Assembly: GCA_041307765.1 (NCBI GenBank)
Contig: JBFZCW010000181.1
Span: forward strand, 1-9,036
Source of the DNA: DYRB01 sp041307765
GTDB lineage: Bacteria; Pseudomonadota; Gammaproteobacteria; Chromatiales; Chromatiaceae
DNA length: 9,036 nucleotides
Direction: 5' to 3'
Part shown: in pieces, positions 1 to 5,836 of the stretch
Numbering within the stretch: position 1 is the stretch's first letter
How the letters are laid out: each line of letters begins with the position of its first letter
The notes under the pieces: generated by a model
Seen by the model: the letters and a program-made list of their open reading frames with translations, nothing else
What the model was told of the DNA's origin: nothing
The model's database searches: none
Made by a program: the position numbers and the translations under genes

Positions 1-1205
1 ACGTCCCAATTGTAGCGGCGGTCAATGTTCGAGGCATACAGGGTCCCACCGCCCACCGCGATGGTTCTGGTGCCGAGAGTGTTGTCGCCGCTGTAGTCAG
101 CCTGACCGTACATGGCCTTGATCTGGGTGTTGCCGAAGGCATAGCCGGCCTGGACCTGCCACAACTCGGCCGTGTCGGGACCGCCCGGCAGGAAAAAGTC
201 GTTGGCAGGATTACGCAGGTCGGTGAAGGACACATAGGTGTCATTGCCCGGCACGAGATCGCGGTGCTCGTAAATGCCGGTCAGGCTGAAGCCGTTCCAG
301 TCGAGGAGACCCAGACCGGCGCGCCATGCGGTGGCATCGCTGTCGACATAGTTACACGTATCGGTAATGCTCACCCCAGGCACCACTGTGGTGTAAGGGC
401 AGTCGCTCTGATTCAGGCTGACGTTCTGGGTGTTGAAGTGCTCGTTACCCAGGGCCTCGTAGGCAAGCGATGCATAGAAGGGGCCGTTGCTGTAGATACC
501 AGCCAGAGAGTAGGCGCCGGCGATCGAGTTCTCGTTGAGGTTCAGGCCGTTCGCACCACCGGTGGCGCCGCCGGACGGAATGATCGCAGCCGCGAAGGTG
601 AAGCCGGCCCAGCTCGGGGAGATGTAGGCGACGGCGTTGTCAGCACGCAGGTCTTGGAAGCCGACCGTGCCGTTGTAGTCCGCCATGGTGTCGACGAACA
701 GGTCGAGCTTACTGGTGGAGATCTTCATGGGGGTGTCGTGACGCCCCATGAGGAAGGTGCCCCAGCCGCCGGCGAGACCGACGAAGCTGTTGCGCATGGT
801 GATGGCATCGGCGTTGTTCAGGACGTTGTTGTTGGTGTCGTTCAGGTTGACCCCGAACTCGACCTGGTAGATGGCCTTCAGACCGCCGCCGAGATCCTCG
901 GACCCCTTGACGCCGATGCGGCTGGCACGACCCTCACCGGGGATGTAACCGCTGCTGGACATGCCCCAGCCGTCGTAGTCCTCGCCGGGTGCGGTCTCCA
1001 CCAGGATGATGTTGCCGAATTGATCCCGGATGATCTGATTGGTTTGGGGATCCCGCGCGGCGCCGTACGTCGGCAGGACCACGTTCGAGACGCTCGCGTA
1101 GTCCAGAGAGACGTTCAGCTTGCCGTACAGGGTGGCTTCGGCCATAGCGGCGGCCGGGGCGACCAGGGCGGCGGCGACAGCCAGGGAAATTAGCTTCTTG
1201 TTCAT
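1..1205 (-). CDS. General outer-membrane porin (Gram-negative porin family), 3' end cut by window edge
   Basis: The reading frame runs leftward from an ATG at 1205-1203 to the window edge without a stop, so 401 codons are visible and the C-terminus is missing. The first 22 residues form a Sec signal peptide: MNKK, a hydrophobic alanine-rich stretch, then AMA before EATLYGKL, a typical first porin strand. Other hallmarks of the Neisseria/Burkholderia-type porin family (Porin_4) are GRASRIGVKGSEDLGGGLKA, the loop-3-like segment FLMGRHDTPMK and the segment LRADNAVAYISPSWAGF. The rest alternates aromatic and glycine-rich segments like a 16-strand barrel. By family it forms a trimeric diffusion channel for small hydrophilic solutes. 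Two cysteines in an extracellular-loop-like region (DCPYTT and DTCNY) could form a disulfide. A GGAG ribosome-binding site lies at 1212-1215. The gene stands alone with its own promoter. Substrate preference cannot be read from the sequence. Confidence 0.93.
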   Translation of the reverse strand, partial: MNKKLISLAVAAALVAPAAAMAEATLYGKLNVSLDYASVSNVVLPTYGAARDPQTNQIIRDQFGNIILVETAPGEDYDGWGMSSSGYIPGEGRASRIGVKGSEDLGGGLKAIYQVEFGVNLNDTNNNVLNNADAITMRNSFVGLAGGWGTFLMGRHDTPMKISTSKLDLFVDTMADYNGTVGFQDLRADNAVAYISPSWAGFTFAAAIIPSGGATGGANGLNLNENSIAGAYSLAGIYSNGPFYASLAYEALGNEHFNTQNVSLNQSDCPYTTVVPGVSITDTCNYVDSDATAWRAGLGLLDWNGFSLTGIYEHRDLVPGNDTYVSFTDLRNPANDFFLPGGPDTAELWQVQAGYAFGNTQIKAMYGQADYSGDNTLGTRTIAVGGGTLYASNIDRRYNWD

Positions 1206-1274
1206 CGTGTGCTCCAGTGTTGTGGATTGACCCAATGTCTGCTTAACCAGACAGACTCATGCTTTGCGGGAAGA

Positions 1275-1303
1275 ATAATAGGCGACGCCGGAGATTTGCG
1301 CAA
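1275..1303 (-). promoter_or_regulatory. Sigma-70 promoter of the porin gene
   Basis: On the minus strand a -35 box TTGCGC (1298-1303) and a -10 box TATTAT (1275-1280) are separated by exactly 17 bp. The predicted start is near 1268, giving a leader of about 60 nt. Upstream of -35 (about 1304-1330) is a strongly A/T-rich tract with runs of six to seven A or T, which stands out in this GC-rich DNA and resembles an UP element. The leader can form a small hairpin, GTCTG (1252-1248) with CAGAC (1241-1237). Confidence 0.75.
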
Positions 1304-1313
1304 CAGTTTTTTT

Positions 1314-1585
1314 GAAAAAAGATACAAAAACTTCAGATGTGGTGCTTTTGACACTAAACCGGCGCATCACCGGCCAGAATCGGGGGCCCGGCGCGCAGAT
1401 GCGTTGCTGTCACGCTACAGACTGGCCCAATGTCCGGGGCAGCCACCTCGGCGGAAGGAGTTCTGGCGGGCCTTGTGGCATCTCCACCCGGCCCGGCCCG
1501 AGGACCCTGTGAAGCGTCATCTCTACCGACCAGCCCGCGCCACTCCGCTGGAGAGACCGAAAGCTGGGGAGCCCGGAAGTCGCCC
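1314..1585. other. Intergenic stretch with no recognised gene
   Basis: This is the middle of the noncoding gap between the tRNA-Gln terminator and the porin promoter. Open frames cross it on both strands. None has a credible ribosome-binding site and start or resembles a known family, and those I compared run through the terminator or tRNA. I see no convincing promoter, repeat or RNA structure here. Confidence 0.6.
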
Positions 1586-1586
1586 A

Positions 1587-1613
1587 AAAAAAACCGGCGC
1601 GAACGCCGGTTTC
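1587..1613 (-). terminator. Intrinsic terminator of the rplM-rpsI-tRNA-Gln transcript
   Basis: A perfect 9-bp stem, AAACCGGCG (1613-1605) with CGCCGGTTT (1600-1592), closes a TTCG tetraloop. The transcript then continues in an uninterrupted U run, overlapping the stem end, down to 1587. It begins about 8 nt past the tRNA-Gln CCA end and stops leftward transcription before the porin gene. Confidence 0.93.
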
Positions 1614-1621
1614 TGTCGAGT

Positions 1622-1695
1622 TGGCTGGGGGACTAGGATTCGAACCTAGGTTGACGGAGTCAGAGTCCGCTGTCCTACCACTAGACGATCCCCCA
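1622..1695 (-). tRNA. tRNA-Gln (anticodon CUG)
   Basis: A 74-nt cloverleaf on the minus strand with every arm intact: acceptor UGGGGGA with UCCCCCA, D stem GUCU/GGAC, anticodon stem GCGGA/UCCGU with loop CUCUGAC, and T arm CUAGG-UUCGAAU-CCUAG. The anticodon CUG reads the glutamine codon CAG. The weak U1-A72 first pair is a known identity feature of bacterial tRNA-Gln. The discriminator is G73 and CCA is encoded. It lies 36 bp behind the rpsI stop with no obvious promoter of its own, so it is probably processed from the ribosomal protein transcript. Confidence 0.97.
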
Positions 1696-1731
1696 GGGGA
1701 GTCGGCCGCTTGCCTAGCGCCTGGAGAACGC

Positions 1732-2121
1732 TTAACGCTTGGAGAATTGGGGCGCGCGGCGCGCCTTGTGCAGACCAACCTTCTTACGTTCGACTTCGCG
1801 GGCATCGCGGGTGAGGAACCCGGCCTTGCGCATCGGCCGGCGCAGGTCTTCGTTGAAGGCGACCAGGGCGCGGGCGATACCGTGGCGAATGGCGCCCGCC
1901 TGGCCGGAGGTCCCACCACCGGTCACCGTGACGCGGACATCGACGCGACTGGCCATGGCCGCCGTCTCCAGCGGCTGACGCACGATCATGCGGGCCGTCT
2001 CTCGACCGAAGAACTGGTCGAGCGGGCGGCCGTTCACAGTGATGTTGCCGCTGCCGAGCGTCATAAAGACGCGCGCGCTGGATGACTTGCGGCGGCCGAT
2101 GGTATGCAGGGTTTCCGTCAT
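1732..2121 (-). CDS. rpsI: 30S ribosomal protein S9 (uS9)
   Basis: The 129-residue product is a full-length bacterial S9. It opens with the family signature IGRRKSSSARVF, has the central motif TVTGGGTSGQAGAIRHGIAR, and ends in a lysine/arginine-rich tail (EVERKKVGLHKARR, APQFSKR) that in known ribosomes reaches the P-site tRNA. Its length matches the usual 129-130 residues. The ATG at 2121 is placed by the N-terminal family alignment. The ribosome-binding site is weak, with only a GGA about 10 nt upstream, which fits translation coupled to rplM or another local structure. It lies 77 bp behind rplM in the conserved rplM-rpsI order and ahead of tRNA-Gln. The gap to rplM holds a strong GC hairpin. 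Confidence 0.98.
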   Translation of the reverse strand: MTETLHTIGRRKSSSARVFMTLGSGNITVNGRPLDQFFGRETARMIVRQPLETAAMASRVDVRVTVTGGGTSGQAGAIRHGIARALVAFNEDLRRPMRKAGFLTRDAREVERKKVGLHKARRAPQFSKR

Positions 2122-2160
2122 GTGGGCTTGATCCGGTCGTGTTCAGTTAGCTTGCCCTGC

Positions 2161-2178
2161 GCGGGGCTATGTCCCCGC
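2161..2178 (-). promoter_or_regulatory. GC-rich hairpin in the rplM-rpsI gap
   Basis: GCGGGG (2178-2173) and CCCCGC (2166-2161) form a perfect 6-bp stem around a 6-nt loop, ACATAG. No U run follows, so it is not a classical terminator. It could stabilise an mRNA end, attenuate transcription or shape the rpsI initiation region. The structure is seen; its role is a guess. Confidence 0.4.
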
Positions 2179-2199
2179 CAGATGCAGCGCCATCATCGA

Positions 2200-2628
2200 T
2201 TAGATATCTAGGGGCTGAGGCTGCTGGGCCTGGTGGCCGTGGGTCGGGCCGGCATACACGCGTAGTTTCCGGAGCATCGCGCGACCCAGCGGGTTGTGCG
2301 GCAGCATACCCTTCACGGCGAGGGTGATGGCGCGGTCCGGGGCCTTCTGGAGCAGCTTCTCCAGATTCATGGACTTGAGGTTGCCCACGTAGCCAGTATG
2401 CCGGTAGTACATCTTGTCCCGGAGCTTGTTGCCAGTGACATGGATCTTCTCGGCGTTGACGACGACGATAAAGTCACCTGTGTCCACATGCGGGGTGTAC
2501 TGGGGCTTGTGCTTGCCGCGCAAGCGACGCGCCACTTCGCTGGCAAGCCGGCCGAGCGTCTTGCCGTCGGCATCCACGAGGTACCACTCGCGGCGGACCT
2601 CGGCAGGCTTTGCGCTCAAAGTCGTCAT
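2200..2628 (-). CDS. rplM: 50S ribosomal protein L13 (uL13)
   Basis: The product is 142 residues, the same length as E. coli L13. Recognisable segments are REWYLVDADGKTLGRLASEV near the N-terminus, the core YTPHVDTGDFIVVVNAEKI, the stretch KMYYRHTGYVGNLK, and the C-terminal motif VKGMLPHNPLGRAMLRKLRV followed by YAGPTHGHQAQQPQ. L13 is an early-assembly protein that binds 23S rRNA. The start is the ATG at 2628, because the frame stays open for 49 more codons upstream but only this ATG fits the family N-terminus. GGAG lies about 11 nt upstream and AAGGA is closer still. It is the first gene of the rplM-rpsI-tRNA-Gln unit. In E. coli, L13 represses its own operon. Whether that holds here cannot be seen. 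Confidence 0.98.
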   Translation of the reverse strand: MTTLSAKPAEVRREWYLVDADGKTLGRLASEVARRLRGKHKPQYTPHVDTGDFIVVVNAEKIHVTGNKLRDKMYYRHTGYVGNLKSMNLEKLLQKAPDRAITLAVKGMLPHNPLGRAMLRKLRVYAGPTHGHQAQQPQPLDI

Positions 2629-2680
2629 GTCCTTGTCTTCTCCGGAGAGGGCTGGAGTTCGGTTTCGAGAAAGACCGCGG

Positions 2681-2709
2681 ATGATACAAGCGTCCCCTGA
2701 GCTTGGCAA
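2681..2709 (-). promoter_or_regulatory. Sigma-70 promoter of rplM-rpsI
   Basis: On the minus strand a -35 box TTGCCA (2704-2709) and a -10 box TATCAT (2681-2686) are separated by 17 bp. The predicted start is near 2674, leaving a leader of about 45 nt before the rplM ATG. It lies inside the open-frame extension of rplM, which supports the shorter rplM start. Confidence 0.75.
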
Positions 2710-2719
2710 GCCCGTAGAC

Positions 2720-2920
2720 CCTGGCATCTGGATGCAAAATGGGTGGGGCGGCCACCTCGATGGCTGCGGCCGCATATAGCATTGCGACAGCGCACGGCCC
2801 CTGCACCAACATCCCCTGTAGCTTCAAGCACAAGCACCAGCAGCGGGGATGCAGGCGCCGTTGACACACCCCTAGCGGCCCATGGCCCCATTTGCTTACG
2901 TCTCCGTCTATACGGTCGCG
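2720..2920. other. Intergenic stretch with no recognised gene
   Basis: About 200 bp lie between the tRNA-fMet terminator and the rplM promoter. Open frames cross it but none resembles a protein family. A TTGACA on the plus strand at 2861 has no -10 partner at a workable distance. I see nothing else that I can support. Confidence 0.5.
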
Positions 2921-2962
2921 CCAGAAAATGAAAAGGGCTTACGACATTCGCCGTAAGCCCTT
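2921..2962 (-). terminator. Terminator of tRNA-fMet
   Basis: A perfect 11-bp stem, AAGGGCTTACG (2962-2952) with CGTAAGCCCTT (2943-2933), closes an 8-nt loop. The minus-strand transcript continues TTCATTTT, a broken but U-rich tail. The hairpin starts 8 nt beyond the tRNA 3' end. Read on the plus strand the same hairpin is followed by ATTTTATTT, so it could work in both directions. Confidence 0.85.
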
Positions 2963-2970
2963 ATTTTATT

Positions 2971-3047
<77 letters not shown>

Positions 3048-3060
3048 ACTGAGACTAGAA

Positions 3061-3089
3061 ACTATACAGGCCATCAGGTCGGTGCGCAA
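3061..3089 (-). promoter_or_regulatory. Sigma-70 promoter of tRNA-fMet
   Basis: On the minus strand a -35 box TTGCGC (3084-3089) and a -10 box TATAGT (3061-3066) are separated by 17 bp. The -10 ends 13 bp before the mature tRNA 5' end, so the primary transcript would have only a short leader for RNase P to remove. Confidence 0.82.
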
Positions 3090-3121
3090 CCCCCACCCAA
3101 CGGACCAGGATGCGGCGGATC

Positions 3122-3214
3122 TAAGAAAAAGGGCGCGACCCGTGAGGGACGCGCCCGAAGCATAACCACCAAAGGAGGATAGAGGACGACTGAACCGCCT
3201 AAGCGAATCAGTAC
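3122..3214 (-). ncRNA. Candidate small RNA with anti-Shine-Dalgarno-like stretch
   Basis: A complete transcription unit of about 90 nt lies between the ferredoxin gene and tRNA-fMet. A perfect -35 box and a 17-bp-spaced -10 precede it, and a strong intrinsic terminator ends it. Near the 5' end, ACUGA (3212-3208) pairs with UCAGU (3193-3189), and inside that CGC pairs with GCG around a UUAG loop. A mostly unpaired pyrimidine-rich middle follows, containing AUCCUCCUUUGG (3180-3169), which shares CCUCCUU with the 3' end of 16S rRNA. The terminator hairpin comes last. No frame inside has a plausible ribosome-binding site and start; the one ATG near the 5' end is followed by TAC TGA. Hairpin, CU-rich seed and terminator is the usual layout of a base-pairing regulatory RNA that blocks ribosome-binding sites. 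I do not recognise it as a named family. An alternative is a processed 3' UTR of the ferredoxin mRNA. Confidence 0.6.
3124..3156 (-). terminator. Intrinsic terminator of the small-RNA candidate (and ferredoxin read-through)
   Basis: GGGCGCG (3156-3150) pairs with CGCGCCC (3137-3131). After one T-T mismatch, CCC pairs with GGG around a TCAC loop. TTTTTCTT follows directly. No other terminator is seen between the ferredoxin stop and here, so it would also end the ferredoxin transcript. Confidence 0.92.
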
Positions 3215-3220
3215 ATTGTT

Positions 3221-3249
3221 ACTATCTGATATTCTTGTTTCATTGTCAA
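3221..3249 (-). promoter_or_regulatory. Promoter of the small-RNA candidate
   Basis: On the minus strand a consensus -35 box TTGACA (3244-3249) and a -10 box GATAGT (3221-3226) are separated by 17 bp. It begins 25 bp beyond the ferredoxin stop codon and points away from that gene, so it does not serve the ferredoxin. The predicted start is at about 3214. Confidence 0.7.
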
Positions 3250-3274
3250 CGCCAGTACCAAAAATACAACAGGC

Positions 3275-3589
3275 TCACCCCCGCAGGCGGAGCCGCTCCA
3301 CCACCTGCCCGTCCACCAGGTGCTGTTGCAGGATCTCGTCGATATCGCTGCGGTCGACATAGGTGTACCAAACCGCCTCGGGGTAGACGACCAACACCGG
3401 GCCCTCGGCACAACGGTCCATGCAGCCGGCGGTGTTGACGCGAACCCCGCCCGGCCCAACGATGCCAAGCTCCTTGGTGCGCTGTTTGAGGTAATCACGC
3501 TGCCCCTGGGCATCACATTGGGCGCAACACTGCGACCCGTCCTCGCGGAGGTTGGTGCAGAAGAAGACGTGGTACTTGTAGTAGGCCAT
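3275..3589 (-). CDS. Thioredoxin-like [2Fe-2S] ferredoxin
   Basis: The 104-residue product starts MAYYKYHVFFCTNLREDGSQ and fits the small thioredoxin-fold ferredoxins typified by Aquifex aeolicus ferredoxin, also found as the NuoE C-terminal domain. Cysteines C11, C21/C22, C25, C56 and C60 are present. By family pattern C11, one of C21/C22, C56 and C60 (in NTAGCMDRCAEGP) bind the cluster. The tail PVLVVYPEAVWYTYVDRSDI, DEILQQHLVDG is typical. It should be a soluble single-electron carrier, but the partner is unknown. The ATG at 3589 is chosen over a 58-codon upstream extension because family members start with this strand and GAGGAG lies 11 nt upstream. It is divergent from the GlcF-like Fe-S gene, so the two may share a control region, and a small-RNA unit follows it. 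I found no clear promoter for it. Confidence 0.9.
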   Translation of the reverse strand: MAYYKYHVFFCTNLREDGSQCCAQCDAQGQRDYLKQRTKELGIVGPGGVRVNTAGCMDRCAEGPVLVVYPEAVWYTYVDRSDIDEILQQHLVDGQVVERLRLRG

Positions 3590-3734
3590 GGCGGTGGGGA
3601 CTCCTCGTACAGCGGTGAAAAGGTCTGGGGAGAGGTTACCATTGGGGCCCCGCGCCCGCGCAATGACCTTGGGGCTGCGCCTGCCTCGGACTAGAGCCGG
3701 CCAGAGACCCAACCCGAGACCCTGACCACCAAAA

Positions 3735-4934
3735 TTGACCAAGGACACGCTGATCGAGGCCACGGACCAGTGCGTGAAGTGCGGTCTGTGCCTCCCGCAC
3801 TGCCCAACCTATCGCCTGGCCCGGGACGAGGGCGAGTCCCCCCGTGGGCGCATCGCCCTGATCCAAGCCCTGGCGAGCGGTGCCCTGCCCCCGTCGGAAC
3901 GCCTCGACGCCCACCTCGCAAGCTGCCTGGAGTGCCGCGCCTGTGAGCCAGCGTGCCCCTCCCTGGTCTCGGTCTGCACCATCATGGACCAGGCGCGCGC
4001 ACGCCGGACCAAGGCCCTGCCCGCCTGGCGCCGCTGGATCATGCGCGCCTGGCTTAGCGCCCTGGCAAGCCGAAGGCTCATGCGGCTGGCCGAGCGCCTG
4101 GCCGCGCTCGGCCGCGCGACTGGCCTGGATCGAGCGGCCCGGGTACTCGGGCTACTGCGCCTCCCCCGCCTCTATGCCTACGCTCGCCTAAGCGAGGGCC
4201 TCTACCCGCCGCCGCGATGGGATCACGCCGACCGGGTTGGCCAGACTGACAGGAGCGTCGCGCTCTTCCTGGGGTGCGTCGCTGAGGTGACGCAGCCGGC
4301 TTCGCTGGCGGCGGCGGCCTTAGTCCTGGCGCGCCTCGGGATCAGCGTCGCCCGCCCTGCCGGTCAGGGATGCTGCGGGGCGATGTTCCGCCACAACGGC
4401 TTCCCGGACCAGGCGGACACTTTGCTGGAACGTAACGCGGCCGCCTTGTCCGGACAGCTTCTGGTCGGCCTTGCCAGCGCCTGCGTGGCGGAGCTGCGCA
4501 CCCACCCAGCCCTCGCCCAGACCCAAGAGATCTGCGGTTTCCTCGCAACGGTCCCTTGGCCGCCCGGACTCGCCCTGACCCCGTTGGCGGTGGATGTGCT
4601 GGTCCACGAGCCCTGCTCCCACCGCAACCAGTTAGGCGGCAACACCGACGTTTACCGCGTCCTCGCCCGCATCCCTGGGCTCAGGGTCGCCCCCCTTCCC
4701 GACAACGCCCTGTGCTGCGGGGCGGCCGGGACCTATCTCCTGCAGCACCCGCAGACTGCCAGAGCCCTGCTCGGGGACAAGCTCGCCCACCTCGCGCGGC
4801 TCCAACCCCAGATCCTGGTGACGACAAACCCCGGCTGTGCCCTGCACCTGGCCGCGGGCCTGCGCGAGGTCGGACTATCTATAGAGGTGTGCCACCCGCT
4901 GGAGCTGATAGCCCGTCAGCTCCCCAGCCGCTGA
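3735..4934 (+). CDS. GlcF-like (Fe-S)-binding protein: two 4Fe-4S clusters plus two CCG domains
   Basis: The 399-residue product matches the architecture of glycolate oxidase Fe-S subunit GlcF (about 407 residues in E. coli). Two 4Fe-4S motifs come first: C13-x2-C16-x2-C19-x3-C23-P and C64-x2-C67-x2-C70-x3-C74-P, with SPRGRIALIQ between them. Two cysteine-rich CCG domains follow, one around C181, C213-C214 and C250, the other around C294, C327-C328 (LCCGAAGTYLLQHP) and C368 (TTNPGCALHL). Such proteins pass electrons from a flavin dehydrogenase (glycolate, lactate or glycerol-3-phosphate) towards quinone or a disulfide reductase-like partner. No GlcD/GlcE-type flavoprotein is in the window, so the substrate is unknown. 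The start must be TTG at 3735: a TGA lies in frame four codons upstream, and the next candidate is a GTG inside the first cluster motif. There is no clear ribosome-binding site, so translation may be weak. A divergent [2Fe-2S] ferredoxin is a possible electron partner. Confidence 0.9.
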   Translation: MTKDTLIEATDQCVKCGLCLPHCPTYRLARDEGESPRGRIALIQALASGALPPSERLDAHLASCLECRACEPACPSLVSVCTIMDQARARRTKALPAWRRWIMRAWLSALASRRLMRLAERLAALGRATGLDRAARVLGLLRLPRLYAYARLSEGLYPPPRWDHADRVGQTDRSVALFLGCVAEVTQPASLAAAALVLARLGISVARPAGQGCCGAMFRHNGFPDQADTLLERNAAALSGQLLVGLASACVAELRTHPALAQTQEICGFLATVPWPPGLALTPLAVDVLVHEPCSHRNQLGGNTDVYRVLARIPGLRVAPLPDNALCCGAAGTYLLQHPQTARALLGDKLAHLARLQPQILVTTNPGCALHLAAGLREVGLSIEVCHPLELIARQLPSR

Positions 4935-4941
4935 TTCGGGA

Positions 4942-5057
4942 ACAAGCGGCTAGCTACCAGCCGCCATCTTCTAAACCAGGTCGATTGAAGGCAGGGTGCT
5001 GACGTAGCTGCCGGTTGGTAGCTGCCGGTTGGTAGCTGGCGGCTCTCCCCCGCTTGA
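4942..5057. repeat. Intergenic repeat / inverted-repeat block (REP-like)
   Basis: The unit GTAGCTGCCGGTTG occurs twice in tandem (5004-5017 and 5018-5031) and is followed by a diverged third copy, GTAGCTGGCGGCT (5032-5044). An inverted relative, AGCTACCAGCCGCC (4952-4965), lies upstream, so the left arm can pair with any of the right-hand copies. Outer arms AAGCGG (4944-4949) and CCGCTT (5050-5055) are also inverted. The block fills most of the gap between the GlcF-like gene and coq7. It looks like a dispersed extragenic palindrome, and it may also act as a stem-loop at the 3' end of the upstream transcript. Confidence 0.7.
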
Positions 5058-5127
5058 TCCGCCCCCACCGCCACCGCACAATCCAGCGACCAGCCCCGCG
5101 CCCTGGGGCCCTTGCCGCCGAGCCATC

Positions 5128-5772
5128 ATGCACCAGCGCACCTACTCCCCCCTGGACCGGATCGTCGTCAACCTCGACCAGGCCTTGCGCGCCGTGTTCG
5201 GCCGTCCCCAGGTCACCGAGCGCCCGGATCCCGCCTCCGGGCTGCCGGAACCGGATCTGTCGGAAGCCGAGCGACACCATATCGCCCGCCTGATGCGAAT
5301 CAACCACACTGGCGAGGTGTGCGCCCAGGGCCTCTACCAGGGCCAGGCCCTCACCGCGCGTCTGCCGGAAGTGCGGGCCAAGATGGAGCGCTCGGCGCAG
5401 GAGGAGAACGACCATCTCGCCTGGTGCGAGGACCGTATCGAGGCCCTCGGCGACCGCAAGAGCCTGCTCAACCCCCTCTGGTATGCGGGCTCCTTCGCCA
5501 TCGGCGCCGCGGCCGGACTGGCCGGCGACAGGTGGAGCCTGGGTTTCGTGGTGGAGACAGAACGGCAGGTGGAAAGTCACCTCGACCACCACCTGGAGCA
5601 GGTCCCGGCCAATGACGCCAAGGACCGCGCGGTGCTGGAGCAGATGAAGGCCGACGAGATCCACCACGCTGAGGTAGCCAGGGCTGCGGGTGGAACCGAG
5701 TTGCCAGCCCCAATCCGCTGGGGGATGCGCCTGGCCTCGAACCTGATGACCAGAACGGTCTATTGGGTCTGA
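5128..5772 (+). CDS. coq7: 3-demethoxyubiquinol 3-hydroxylase Coq7 (diiron monooxygenase)
   Basis: The 214-residue product matches Coq7 of Pseudomonas in length and sequence. It carries out the last ring hydroxylation of ubiquinone synthesis, using O2 and a diiron site, at the inner membrane. Likely iron ligands by family are E63 (in LMRINHTGEVCAQ), E93 and H96 (EENDH), E145 (VETERQ), and E177 and H180 (DEIHH). The hydrophobic segment YAGSFAIGAAAGLAGD (about 119-134) matches the membrane-facing helix. The ATG at 5128 is chosen because the product then starts MHQRTYSPLDR as in homologues. The frame stays open 33 codons further up, but only through proline-rich and repeat-derived sequence. The ribosome-binding site is weak. 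It is convergent with speD and sits behind the repeat block. Since it needs oxygen, the organism probably respires aerobically at times. Confidence 0.96.
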   Translation: MHQRTYSPLDRIVVNLDQALRAVFGRPQVTERPDPASGLPEPDLSEAERHHIARLMRINHTGEVCAQGLYQGQALTARLPEVRAKMERSAQEENDHLAWCEDRIEALGDRKSLLNPLWYAGSFAIGAAAGLAGDRWSLGFVVETERQVESHLDHHLEQVPANDAKDRAVLEQMKADEIHHAEVARAAGGTELPAPIRWGMRLASNLMTRTVYWV

Positions 5773-5786
5773 CCGGCCCGGGCCGG
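5773..5786. repeat. 14-bp GC palindrome between coq7 and speD
   Basis: CCGGCCCGGGCCGG is a perfect palindrome that starts directly after the coq7 TGA. There is no loop or T run, so it is not a standard intrinsic terminator, although it lies between two convergent genes where one would be expected. Confidence 0.45.
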
Positions 5787-5836
5787 GCCTGGAGGTCCGC
5801 AGGGCAAAGCAGAACCCCGAACCAACCTCGCGAACA

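Noticed and set aside
264..1193. Long plus-strand open frame of 309 codons
   Set aside because: It is exactly antisense to the porin, whose signal peptide and family motifs are unmistakable. It has a valine/glycine-rich composition typical of GC-rich shadow frames.
1209..1649. Plus-strand open frame of 146 codons
   Set aside because: It crosses the porin promoter, the intrinsic terminator and the 3' half of tRNA-Gln, has no ribosome-binding site and resembles no family.
2861..2866. TTGACA -35-like box on the plus strand
   Set aside because: No -10-like hexamer lies 16-18 bp downstream, so it is probably a chance match.
2743..2931. Plus-strand open frame of 62 codons in the rplM/tRNA-fMet gap
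   Set aside because: There is no ribosome-binding site, the composition is arginine/proline-rich, it resembles no known protein, and it ends in the terminator hairpin.
3168..3190. AAAGGAGGAT on the plus strand as a ribosome-binding site, or CsrA-binding GGA motifs
   Set aside because: No start codon follows at a usable distance, and the GGA motifs are too few and not in hairpin loops as in CsrB-type RNAs. The minus-strand reading has a full promoter and terminator.
3669..3697. TTGGGG-17 bp-TAGAGC as promoter of the GlcF-like gene
   Set aside because: Both boxes match the consensus poorly in GC-rich DNA, so the match is not strong enough to annotate.
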